From Clostridiales bacterium UBA3758 (GTDB taxonomy: Bacteria; Bacillota; Clostridia; Oscillospirales; Oscillospiraceae): 57,248 nt of DNA. Shown piece after piece: positions 7,666-14,675 of the stretch (positions within the stretch are counted from its first letter, which is position 1; every line of letters starts with the position of its first letter). The DNA is taken from assembly GCA_002371675.1 (NCBI GenBank), contig DFGE01000028.1, forward strand, positions 13,748-70,995. The letters are read 5' to 3'. A model generated the notes under the pieces. It searched no databases. It had not been told where the DNA came from and saw nothing but the letters and a program-made list of their open reading frames with translations. The translations under genes were made by a program, and so were the position numbers.

Positions 7666-7767
7666 CGCGGGCAAAGCCCGCGCCTCCCGCTTCGGACTGC
7701 AGCAGCGCTTCCGGATACAAGGCATAGCGACCGCCGTGGCCTGGGACTGTCAAAGAACCCGCAGCAA

Positions 7768-7985
7768 GGCGGGAGGACAGAGCAGCGGGGGAGCTCGAGG
7801 GGGCAAGGCCCGCCTCGAATACTATAAACCGCCGCCGGAAAAGCCCGCTATTTCGGGCTTTTCCGGTAAAAGCATTTTGCCTCAAGCAAAATGCTCGGCG
7901 GCTGAAGCGCAGTCAAAAAAGTCCGGTATGGACTTTTTTGACAAGCTGAGGCCACGGCCGCCCCTGTACGGGGCGGCCGTGGCCT
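7768..7985 (-). repeat. Composite intergenic repeat C, copy 1
   Basis: Read on the minus strand it has, in order: a 16-bp-stem hairpin (7949-7985), GCTTGTCAAAAAAGTCC with its own inverted repeat (7913-7942), two extra hairpins (about 7833-7865 and 7870-7894), and a 50-base C-rich block (7768-7819) containing TTCGAGGCGGG and CTTGCCCCCTCGAGCTCCC. The same blocks in the same order occur on the plus strand at 39921-40057. It fills the 379-bp gap between two unrelated genes and follows the stop of the pyruvate kinase gene. Confidence 0.75.
7949..7985 (-). terminator. Terminator of the pyruvate kinase gene
   Basis: A perfect 16-bp GC-rich stem with a 5-base loop, 60 bp past the stop codon. On the minus strand it is followed by CAGCTTGTCAAAAAAG and a second hairpin rather than a plain T run. 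Confidence 0.6.
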
Positions 7986-8044
7986 GTTTTGACAATACGA
8001 TCCATCCGCTTCAGCGGCTTGCCGACGCCGGGCGTTTCCCGCCC

Positions 8045-9007
8045 TCAGGGCAGATCCCGCTCCGCCGCACGGACGGTGCTGACAAAATATCGCATGGCCT
8101 CGACGGGGTACTCCCCTGCCGCAGTCTCGCCGGTGAGCATCACGGAGGCCGCGCCGTCGAGCACGGCGTTATAGACGTCCGAGACCTCCGCCCGGGTGGG
8201 TACTGCGCTGTGCTCCATGGAGGCGAGCATCTGCGTGACCACCATGAAAGCGCGGCCAGCCCGCCGGCAGGCGGCGGCGATGCGCTTCTGCGTGCCGGGC
8301 AGCTCCCAAAGCGGCATCGCGTTGCCGAGATCACCGCGCGCGATCACGATCTCATCCGCTGCAGCAATGAGCTCCGGCAGTCTTTCCAGTCCCGCGGCGT
8401 TCTCGATCTTGGCAAAGATCCGCAGCTCCGGGCAGCCCGCCTCCTTCAGCGCCTGCCGCACGGCTTGCAGATCCTCCGCGGAGCGGACAAAAGGCTGCAT
8501 CACACCGGTGACGCCGTACTGCCGCGCACGGGCGAGGTTTTCTCTGTCGCTTTCCGTGAGCGCCGGGAGAGAAAGCTCCAGGCCCGGGAACGCCGCGCTC
8601 TTGCGGCTCCGGAGCAGCCCGCCCCGCAGCACGTGGGCCCGCTCCCGATCGCAGGCCCGCAGCAGGAGCTTCCCGTCGTCGAGCAGGATCTCCTGCCCTG
8701 CGGCAAGCACTTCGCGGATCTCGGGCGGGAGATGCAGCGCGTCGAGCGCGATCCTCTCCCCTTCTCTGAGCGCAAGCGGCTCTTTGAGCGCACCCACGCG
8801 CAGCTCCGGCCCCTGCAGGTCGATGAGCAGGTCCGGCTGCACAGCGGCGCGCCGTGCCGCCTCCCGCAGCGCCTCGATCTGCACCGCGGATTCTTCCAGC
8901 GTGCGGTGGCTGAGGTTGAGGCGAAGTCCCGTCATCCCCAGGCGCAGCATGCTCTCCAGTATGTCGGCCCGAGCGCATGCGGGACCGAGCGTTCCGTAAA
9001 TCTTCAT
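8045..9007 (-). CDS. Pyruvate kinase, catalytic core only
   Basis: 320-residue protein with the TIM-barrel and B domain of pyruvate kinase (phosphoenolpyruvate plus ADP to pyruvate plus ATP) but without the C-terminal allosteric domain; usual enzymes have about 470 to 590 residues. Motifs: RLNLSH (normally NFSH), DLQGPELRVG (normally DTKGPEIR), KIENAAGLE with the catalytic Lys, IARGDLG, and PTRAEVSDVYNAVLDGA followed by MLTGETAAGEYP. All main catalytic residues appear present. Start at 9007 follows GGAG. It sits 14 bp behind the zinc-ribbon gene in one operon. Short forms of this type probably lack fructose-bisphosphate regulation; a paralogue with another role is possible. Confidence 0.85.
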   Translation of the reverse strand: MKIYGTLGPACARADILESMLRLGMTGLRLNLSHRTLEESAVQIEALREAARRAAVQPDLLIDLQGPELRVGALKEPLALREGERIALDALHLPPEIREVLAAGQEILLDDGKLLLRACDRERAHVLRGGLLRSRKSAAFPGLELSLPALTESDRENLARARQYGVTGVMQPFVRSAEDLQAVRQALKEAGCPELRIFAKIENAAGLERLPELIAAADEIVIARGDLGNAMPLWELPGTQKRIAAACRRAGRAFMVVTQMLASMEHSAVPTRAEVSDVYNAVLDGAASVMLTGETAAGEYPVEAMRYFVSTVRAAERDLP

Positions 9008-9021
9008 GGCGTTCTCCAGAT

Positions 9022-10377
9022 TCAGTTCGACAGATACAGTGTAAAGAAATCCTTCCCCGAAAAGAAGAAGCGCTCCAGCGTCGTGTGCGGATCGCTGTCC
9101 GACCAGGAGGTGCTGACCGTTCCATCCGGGGAAATCTGCGGCGCGCGCATCGAGTAGATAAAGTAGCCGTAGGTGACGCCGTCCTCGCAGTTGAGCAGCA
9201 GGCCGTAATTGCCGTAGTCCGTGCCGTCGTTGAGGCAGAGCAGGCAATCCATGGAGCCGTCAAGGTTGAAGTCGGCATAGGAAGTGTCCGTAATGCTGAG
9301 GTCGCCGTCCGTATACTGGTAGAGCGTGCCGCTGCGCATCAGCTCGGAGAAGGCCAGCTTCCCCTCGCGATCGCTCATTTGCACGAGGCCGTCGGTGTCA
9401 ACGAGCTTCATGTAGAAGTCCGGGTCTTCGTTCGGCCAGCCCGCCGCCGCTGCAGGCGCCTTTCCGCGCCCTTCCGCCCAGTCGATCACCTCCTGCCAGC
9501 AGCTCAGCAGCAGCTCGTTGGAGCTCGGCACCGAGAGATACAGCGCGCCGGAGCCGGGCACAACAGCGCCAACGGACGTATACTCCGCGCCGGACTGGTT
9601 GATGTCCTCCTCGAAGATGAGCTCTTCCGTGAGACCTGTCCCGCTGATGCAGACCTTGCTCATCTGCTGGTAGCCCATATGGCCCCAGATATGCAGCATT
9701 GCATTCTCGCCCGGCCAGGTCGCCACGCCGCCGTGACCGAGATGGATCTCGCCCAGCGTGAGGATCTCTCCGGCGCGCAGCGTGTAGACGGTGCCGGTAT
9801 AATCGGCCTCGCAGGTGCCGCGCTTGATGATGAGCTCGGGCACGCTGTCCTTGTCGATGTCATAGAGGATATACTCGCTGGAATAGCCGCCCCAGCCCCC
9901 CTGCTCCGCCTGTGTCTGCGCCGTGAACGCCGCCTCCTCGCGCAAGAGCTCGCGGTAGGCTTCAAGATACGCGCCATCGGCCGGCGCGGCAGCCTCCGCC
10001 TCTGCGGGCACGGGCGTCACGCTCGGCAGCGGAACGGGCGTTGCCGCAGCGTACGAGGCGGGCTCCGCCGTGCTCGGGGTCGAAGCGGCCGGTTCGTCGT
10101 ACCGAACCATGCGCCTGCCGATCAGCACGCCCAGAGCAGCGACAAGCGCGAGCGCGGCGATCAGGGCAAGCGTGCGAAGGACGACCGCGGCGGGGCTTCT
10201 TTTGGGCGAAGGGGGATTCCCGCGCCTCTCCGGACGGACCTGCGCCCCTTCCTCCCCTGAGGCCGGCCGCCGGCTGGGCTCAGGGGCGGTTTCCCCGTTC
10301 AGGCGCTCTCCGCAGCGAGGGCAATAGACCGCTCCCTCCGGGATTCGTTGACCGCAATTCCGGCAAAACATTGTCAT
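9022..10377 (-). CDS. Zinc-ribbon membrane-anchored protein of unknown function
   Basis: 451 residues. The N-terminal zinc ribbon has two CxxC pairs (CRNCG at about 5-9, CPRCG at about 19-23), then a basic disordered linker, one membrane helix (about 68-88, LALIAALALVAALGVLIG), a Pro/Ala/Thr-rich spacer, and an outer domain of about 320 residues. That domain contains short acidic calcium-loop-like stretches (DIDKDSVPEL, DFNLDGSMDCL) like those of FG-GAP or dockerin-type folds. Such cytoplasmic-ribbon/TM/exported-domain proteins are common in gut Clostridia and remain uncharacterised. Start at 10377 or the ATG at 10371; a GAGGAGAGGAG ribosome binding site fits either. First gene of the operon with the short pyruvate kinase. 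Confidence 0.8.
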   Translation of the reverse strand: MTMFCRNCGQRIPEGAVYCPRCGERLNGETAPEPSRRPASGEEGAQVRPERRGNPPSPKRSPAAVVLRTLALIAALALVAALGVLIGRRMVRYDEPAASTPSTAEPASYAAATPVPLPSVTPVPAEAEAAAPADGAYLEAYRELLREEAAFTAQTQAEQGGWGGYSSEYILYDIDKDSVPELIIKRGTCEADYTGTVYTLRAGEILTLGEIHLGHGGVATWPGENAMLHIWGHMGYQQMSKVCISGTGLTEELIFEEDINQSGAEYTSVGAVVPGSGALYLSVPSSNELLLSCWQEVIDWAEGRGKAPAAAAGWPNEDPDFYMKLVDTDGLVQMSDREGKLAFSELMRSGTLYQYTDGDLSITDTSYADFNLDGSMDCLLCLNDGTDYGNYGLLLNCEDGVTYGYFIYSMRAPQISPDGTVSTSWSDSDPHTTLERFFFSGKDFFTLYLSN

Positions 10378-10403
10378 TCTCCTCTCCTCTGTCTGTCATA
10401 ATG

Positions 10404-10500
10404 CGTAAATGGCAAAACAGCCTTGCTGTTTTGCTGCGCGGCAAAGCTGGGCGGTGAAAAGCTTTTCGTTTTTCGCCATCCTATAATCATTATTAAGCAC
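10404..10500. repeat. Dispersed intergenic repeat A, copy 2, with extra hairpin
   Basis: GAAAAGCTTTT, CGCCATCCTATAATCATTAT at 10455-10497 matches 5-45 closely. A second hairpin (GGCAAAACAGCC and complement, about 10406-10430) precedes it. The element falls inside the leader of the zinc-ribbon gene. Confidence 0.55.
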
Positions 10501-10523
10501 GCTTGACAGCTTTTTCTCTCCGT

Positions 10524-10552
10524 ATTATACACCCGCCCATCAGCTTTGCCAA
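10524..10552 (-). promoter_or_regulatory. Promoter of the zinc-ribbon / pyruvate kinase operon
   Basis: Minus strand TTGGCA, 17-bp spacer, TATAAT. It leaves a leader of about 140 bases that includes the hairpins of repeat A. The stretch from 10553 to 10741 holds nothing else recognised. Confidence 0.75.
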
Positions 10553-10741
10553 CCGAAACCTTCTCATCGCTCCCCCGCTCCTGCCGCGCCGCGCTCTCGT
10601 TCACCCGCCGGAATGCTCCCGCGCAGCGCGCAGCCATAGGGAAACCTGTGATCCCCGGCTTGACTGCAAAGCACTTCCGCCGCTGGTGATCGTCTGCATT
10701 TCTGTCCCTTGAAAAGATTTGCCTCCGAGTGGAAAAAGTCC

Positions 10742-10770
10742 TTGACTTTCCGCGCGCTTTGTGGTAGTCT
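10742..10770 (+). promoter_or_regulatory. Promoter of the initiator tRNA gene
   Basis: TTGACT, 17-bp spacer, TAGTCT, 28 bp before the mature tRNA 5' end. Confidence 0.7.
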
Positions 10771-10798
10771 AATAAAGCTCTCAAAAAGAGCGCTATAT

Positions 10799-10874
<76 letters not shown>

Positions 10875-10876
10875 CC

Positions 10877-11005
10877 TTGTCCGCCCGGAAAAGATATCCG
10901 GGCGGTTTTTTTAGTGTTTTCAAGGCTTCGCGGGCTTCTGCAGAGCAAGTTTTTAGAGTGAAAATAAAAAGATATCCTCCCCGTGCGGGAGGGATCTGAA
11001 CTGCA
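10877..11005 (+). repeat. tRNA-proximal repeat D, copy 1
   Basis: About 125 bases covering a terminator hairpin, TCAAGGCTTCGCGGGCTT, ATAAAAAGATATCCTCCC and GGGATCTGAAC. The second copy is at 11458-11582. The end (about 10983-11000) resembles a decayed, inverted T-arm of a tRNA. Confidence 0.8.
10881..10912 (+). terminator. Terminator of the tRNA-fMet gene
   Basis: Perfect 9-bp stem (CCGCCCGGA and complement) followed by seven T. Part of repeat D. Confidence 0.9.
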
Positions 11006-11027
11006 GTTATCCAACAGAGGCAGAAAA

Positions 11028-11429
11028 ATGAATCTTTTATCCTTCCTGTTTCGAAAGAAAAAGCAAATTCCAGAGCCTCCTCCGCTGCCATCATGGAGTG
11101 AGGCGGTATCCGTGATGTATAACAAGCAGCTCAACTGTTTTGGGGATGAATTGGTCGACGTTCTCTATACCCCAGACAAGACGAAGCGCTTTGTTTTGCT
11201 GAAAAGCGACAAGGGTTATTTCAGGTTTGTTTACGAAGAACTTCACCCCTTCACGGAGGAAGAATGGATGTACGCATCCCGGGGAAAGAACCCATTCCCT
11301 GCGATATGGGAACCCTCGGCAGCTTGGCAGGGATCCTCTCTGTTTGGCACTTTGGAAGATACATGGAAAGAATTGAAGCTGTCTCCAGAATACAAGCTTT
11401 ATTTTGAGGCGGCAGACCCCTGCGATTGA
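11028..11429 (+). CDS. Cassette 1: small hypothetical protein
   Basis: 133 residues, not recognised. It begins with a hydrophobic/basic stretch (MNLLSFLFRKKKQ), then a Pro-rich linker and a soluble alpha/beta-like domain rich in aromatic residues (WMYASRGKNPFPAIW). No signal peptide or catalytic motif. Start at 11028 after AGAGG; the frame runs on to 10983 but through repeat D. The gene is flanked by inverted AAAAAGATATC / GATATCTTTTT ends (10966-10976, 11430-11440) and lies in a repeat-bounded unit behind tRNA-fMet. Size and setting resemble immunity-type or accretion genes, but no function can be claimed. Confidence 0.65.
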   Translation: MNLLSFLFRKKKQIPEPPPLPSWSEAVSVMYNKQLNCFGDELVDVLYTPDKTKRFVLLKSDKGYFRFVYEELHPFTEEEWMYASRGKNPFPAIWEPSAAWQGSSLFGTLEDTWKELKLSPEYKLYFEAADPCD

Positions 11430-11457
11430 GATATCTTTTTCGGGCGCACAAGACACA

Positions 11458-11582
11458 TTGTCCGCCCGGAAAAGATATCCGGGCGGATTTTTCAGGTTTA
11501 TCAAGGCTTCGCGGGCTTTTTTGCTGGCAGATTTTGATTGGAAATAAAAAGATATCCTCCCGTGATGGGATGGATTTGAACT
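11458..11582 (+). repeat. tRNA-proximal repeat D, copy 2
   Basis: Copy of 10877-11000, including the hairpin with identical 9-bp arms, the GGCTTCGCGGGCTT core and AAATAAAAAGATATCCTCCC. Here it precedes the second cassette gene. Confidence 0.8.
11462..11492 (+). terminator. Terminator between cassettes 1 and 2
   Basis: Same hairpin as behind the tRNA (CCGCCCGGA arms), followed by ATTTTTC, 33 bp past the cassette 1 stop codon. Confidence 0.8.
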
Positions 11583-11613
11583 ATCGCCCGGCAGTCGTCA
11601 AGGGGGGCGCAAT

Positions 11614-12072
11614 ATGGCACAGTATCATTTTGAGAGCAAGCTTACGCCGGAGCAGATCAAGGTACGCATATCTGTTTTTGCAAAACCGGCTGCATCCTTT
11701 GGCTGGCGAATGGGGGAGCGCGCGTTTTACTACAGGTTTTATCGGAGAACGGCTTTCTTTTTGATAAAGACAAAACCCGGTCGATCAGGAGGCGCGGCGA
11801 TCAATCAGCCGGTTTTTCTTGGGAAGCTGACAGAAAAGGATGGCATGACAGTTATTGATGGGCAATTCGGTTGGGAATGGAAAAAAGCAATCATCTCATG
11901 GTTGATTTTTGCCGTTTCGTTTTTGGCTTTTGATCCGAATGTTCTGATGCTGATTTTGGCAGGAATTATTATCTTGCTGGGTTCATTTTTCCTCCTCGCC
12001 CTTTCCTCTTCTTTGTACGGAGAGGAAGAAAAGGCGGTTATCGAATTGATAGAAGAGCACCTGCTATCATGA
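11614..12072 (+). CDS. Cassette 2: small membrane protein of unknown function
   Basis: 152 residues. The N-terminal soluble half (about 1-88) is basic and aromatic. Two adjacent membrane helices follow (about 92-108 ISWLIFAVSFLAFDP and 112-132), then an acidic tail ending IELIEEHLLS. Not recognised. Start at 11614 is preceded by AAGGGGGG. Like cassette 1 it is bounded by AAAAAGATATC upstream (11546) and GATATCTTTTT downstream (12073). The two cassette proteins show no sequence similarity to each other, so only the flanks are duplicated. Confidence 0.7.
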   Translation: MAQYHFESKLTPEQIKVRISVFAKPAASFGWRMGERAFYYRFYRRTAFFLIKTKPGRSGGAAINQPVFLGKLTEKDGMTVIDGQFGWEWKKAIISWLIFAVSFLAFDPNVLMLILAGIIILLGSFFLLALSSSLYGEEEKAVIELIEEHLLS

Positions 12073-12103
12073 GATATCTTTTTCGGGCGCACATGACACA
12101 TGG

Positions 12104-12141
12104 GTACACAGGCTATGATACGATAGCCTGTGTACTTTTTT
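12104..12141 (+). terminator. Strong terminator of cassette 2
   Basis: A perfect 13-bp stem (12104-12116 with 12123-12135) followed by six T; it closes the tRNA-linked cassette region. Confidence 0.92.
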
Positions 12142-12200
12142 GCGTTTCTCAGACACGTCAAAGGCTTGCTTTACGACATAGCCAAATGTTCATGTAAGCG

Positions 12201-12229
12201 TTGATTTTCCGGCCTGTTCGTTATAAAAT
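12201..12229 (+). promoter_or_regulatory. Promoter of the macrodomain-sirtuin operon
   Basis: TTGATT, 17-bp spacer, TAAAAT, about 85 bp upstream of the macrodomain start. Confidence 0.65.
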
Positions 12230-12314
12230 ATACAAGAATTGCCGGGATCAGGGAAGTGACTGTACAGGGCTTCGGATGATTACCGGGGCCCTGTTTTCAA
12301 GAGGAGACCGAAGC

Positions 12315-13151
12315 ATGACAAAGATATCGTTACAGGAGCAGCGCCTTGACTATCTGCTAGAAGCTTTCAAGACGGACTCCGTTGAGTATAAAGATCTGCG
12401 GACGCCTGCGGACACGGAGAGCAGGCAAAGGCTCCTGCGTTCCCTGATGAACATCCGCATGCCTCGTCCCATGGCAAAGGAGACCCTGCTGGTCCAGGAC
12501 GCGTACCTGAAGGAGCGGGCGGAAGAACGAGGGATCGTGCCCCTTGATCGGATCCCTTCGATCGTGGAGAGTCTCGGCAGCAAACGGCCTTTTGCGGACA
12601 CGCTGTCCCTCTGGCAGGGTGACATCACCTGCCTTGCCGTGGACGCGATCGTTAACGCCGCCAATTCACAGATGCTTGGCTGCTTCCAACCCTGCCACAG
12701 CTGCATCGACAACTGTATCCACACCTATGCGGGTATCCAGCTGCGCGCCGAATGCCATCAGCAGATGCAAGCGCTTCGTTCCCGCTATGGGAGAAATTAT
12801 GAGCAGCCGACCGCAGTGCCGATGCTGACGGAAGGATATAATCTTCCTGCGAAGAAAGTCGTGCACATCGTTGGGCCGATCGTATACGACAGACTTACCC
12901 CGGACCTGGAGAACGATCTGGCTGACTGTTACCGGAATACGCTGGACCTGTGCGCGGAAAACAGTCTCCGCAGTGTGGCATTCTGCAGCATCTCCACCGG
13001 CGTGTTCCGCTTCCCGAAAGAACGGGCGTCCGAGATCGCTGTCCAGACAGTGACAGAATGGCTCGCCGCCCATTCTGGCAAGATGGAACGGGTCATTTTC
13101 AACGTATTCAGTGACAGGGACAGGTGCAATTATGAGCAGAGCCTTCGATAA
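12315..13151 (+). CDS. Zinc-dependent macrodomain ADP-ribosyl hydrolase
   Basis: 278 residues: a helical N-terminal extension (1-95) and a macrodomain (about 96-278). Seen: WQGDITCLAVDAIVNAAN (100-117), the ADP-ribose-binding GDIT and NAAN segments, then GCFQPCHSCIDNCIHTYAG with Cys123, His128 and Cys130 in the arrangement of the Zn-macro subclass, and ISTGVFRFP for the phosphate loop. Known relatives sit next to class M sirtuins and remove ADP-ribose from the lipoyl-carrier protein that the sirtuin modifies. Start at 12315 is set by GAGGAG; the next gene overlaps by 20 bp, implying co-translation. Expected to be the eraser of the pair. Confidence 0.9.
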   Translation: MTKISLQEQRLDYLLEAFKTDSVEYKDLRTPADTESRQRLLRSLMNIRMPRPMAKETLLVQDAYLKERAEERGIVPLDRIPSIVESLGSKRPFADTLSLWQGDITCLAVDAIVNAANSQMLGCFQPCHSCIDNCIHTYAGIQLRAECHQQMQALRSRYGRNYEQPTAVPMLTEGYNLPAKKVVHIVGPIVYDRLTPDLENDLADCYRNTLDLCAENSLRSVAFCSISTGVFRFPKERASEIAVQTVTEWLAAHSGKMERVIFNVFSDRDRCNYEQSLR

Positions 13152-14121
13152 CAGACCGAAAGGGTATTCCGATTCCATCCGCAAGGGCCTTTCCGCTGTG
13201 CGCGGCTTTGGTTATTCTCTGGGTGAGGGAACAGGAAGCAGGGAAGAAAACATCGCCAGCCTCAGAGAGGAACTGAAAACCACTGACACAGTTGTGATCG
13301 GGGCCGGAGCGGGACTTTCCACAGCCGCCGGGCTGACCTACAGCGGCGAGCGCTTCGAGAAGGTTTTCTTCGATTTCATAGAGCGTTTCGGTATCACGGA
13401 CATGTATTCCGGAGGCTTCTATCCCTTCCCGGACAGCGAAACCCGCTGGGCCTGGTGGGCTCGGCATATTTACTTCAACCGCTACATCGACCCGCCGAAG
13501 CCGGTCTATACCGATCTGCTGGCCTTGGTAAAGGATAAGAACTATTTCGTTATCACAACCAACGTGGATCATCAGTTCCAGCGCGCGGGCTTTGACAAGT
13601 CCCGGCTGTTTTACACTCAAGGTGATTACGGTCTTTTTCAGGACGCACAGGGGCGCGGCGGCAGGACATGGGACAATGAGGATTGGACGATGCTTGCCAT
13701 GGAGGCGCAGGGCTTCATGCGGGACGAAAACGGCGTCTTTCAGGTGCCCGAGGACCAGAAGCTCTCGATGCGCTTGCCGCACGACCTGATCCCGACCGAC
13801 CCGAAAACCGGGCGGGCCGCGGCGATGAACCTGCGCGCGGACGACACCTTTGTGGAGGACGCAGGATGGCATGCAGCCTCGGCGAACTATGCGGCTTTCC
13901 TGAAAGCGCACGAGGGACAGCACGTGCTGTTCCTTGAACTGGGCGTCGGAGGCAACACGCCGGTCATCATCAAGTACCCCTTCTGGGCCATGACTGCGGA
14001 GAATTCCATGGCCGTCTACGCATGCCTCAACCGCAGCGCGGCCATCTGCCCGGAAGTGATCAAAGATCGCTCTATCTGCATAGACGGTGACACAGGGGAA
14101 GTATTGAAAAGGCTCCTGTAG
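13132..14121 (+). CDS. Class M sirtuin (SirTM) lacking the zinc site
   Basis: 329-residue NAD-dependent protein ADP-ribosyltransferase-type sirtuin. NAD-binding GAGAGLSTAAGL is at 57-68 and TTNVDHQFQRAGFD at 142-155. The position of the deacetylase histidine reads TQGDYG as in SirTMs, which are transferases rather than deacylases. Unusually, the two zinc-binding Cys pairs are absent: FQDAQGRGGRTWDN replaces the first and PTDPKTGRAAAMNLR the second. C-terminal LELGVGGNTPVIIKYPFW is well conserved. Start at 13132 overlaps the macrodomain gene. Characterised SirTM loci also carry GcvH-L and a lipoate ligase; none is seen here, so the target may be elsewhere or different. Confidence 0.88.
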   Translation: MSRAFDNRPKGYSDSIRKGLSAVRGFGYSLGEGTGSREENIASLREELKTTDTVVIGAGAGLSTAAGLTYSGERFEKVFFDFIERFGITDMYSGGFYPFPDSETRWAWWARHIYFNRYIDPPKPVYTDLLALVKDKNYFVITTNVDHQFQRAGFDKSRLFYTQGDYGLFQDAQGRGGRTWDNEDWTMLAMEAQGFMRDENGVFQVPEDQKLSMRLPHDLIPTDPKTGRAAAMNLRADDTFVEDAGWHAASANYAAFLKAHEGQHVLFLELGVGGNTPVIIKYPFWAMTAENSMAVYACLNRSAAICPEVIKDRSICIDGDTGEVLKRLL

Positions 14122-14289
14122 CACACGGCAATCCGCTGTCCGTGGCGTCTCCGGGGTACAATGTCCATTCAGCAAAAAGATTGGCGCAGAAAAGCTCTCA
14201 TCATTTGATTTGCACCTACCTTGCACCCACCTCCCTTTGGAGGCAAGAAACGCCGAATTGTATGATTATTGGTGTCCTAACGCATATCG

Positions 14290-14329
14290 GGTGGATGTAA
14301 CGGATTTCAGTTACATCCACCTGTTTTTT
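14290..14329 (+). terminator. Terminator downstream of the sirtuin gene
   Basis: Perfect 12-bp stem (14290-14301 with 14310-14321) followed by a T run. It lies 170 bp past the stop codon. Confidence 0.88.
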
Positions 14330-14339
14330 GTTGCCCATC

Positions 14340-14369
14340 TTGAGGGGAAAAAAGATTCTGTGATATAAT
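14340..14369 (+). promoter_or_regulatory. Strong promoter upstream of a short ORF
   Basis: TTGAGG, 18-bp spacer, consensus TATAAT. Directly downstream is only a 36-codon ORF (14408-14518), then a second promoter for the DUF1349 gene. Confidence 0.65.
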
Positions 14370-14407
14370 ATAAGACGAATTCGAGGATCATAGGATGATT
14401 TGCAGAG

Positions 14408-14518
14408 ATGAATATACAAGAGTTTTATTCCCGCATTGCCCTCGATCATCCAGAAAGCGAAATAGCTGAAGAGGCGGGGCAAGATCTCCAGATACGCGAT
14501 CAACAATTGCTGGAATAA
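14408..14518 (+). CDS. Possible 36-residue peptide or gene remnant
   Basis: Reads MNIQEFYSRIALDHPES and continues with an acidic helix-like stretch to QLLE. It has a plausible promoter 40 bp upstream but only a weak ribosome binding site (AGGATG, rather far). The composition looks protein-like, so it may be a true small protein or the leftover N-terminus of a lost gene. Not recognised. Confidence 0.3.
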   Translation: MNIQEFYSRIALDHPESEIAEEAGQDLQIRDQQLLE

Positions 14519-14599
14519 AAAGACAGACTCGTTTTCAAGGGAACGGTGTCGATGGCGGGAATGAGATGCTGCCGGGAGCGGCCGTTGTCAAACTTGGAA

Positions 14600-14628
14600 T
14601 TGATAAACCAACTTCTGCATGGTATACT
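14600..14628 (+). promoter_or_regulatory. Promoter of the DUF1349 gene
   Basis: TTGATA, 17-bp spacer, TATACT, 47 bp upstream of the start codon. Confidence 0.75.
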
Positions 14629-14675
14629 CTCAAGATGAGAGTTCTCTGCTGAGAGACGGATTCGGAGGAAAAGCT

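Noticed and set aside
7658..9157. 499-codon plus-strand frame through repeat C and the pyruvate kinase gene
   Set aside because: Antisense to a recognisable enzyme and through a hairpin array. The GLAPS-type peptide read from repeat C is a by-product of the conserved repeat DNA, not evidence for a protein.
12104..12141. Site-specific attachment site from the long inverted repeat after cassette 2
   Set aside because: A perfect stem followed by six T is adequately explained as a terminator; no integrase gene is present.
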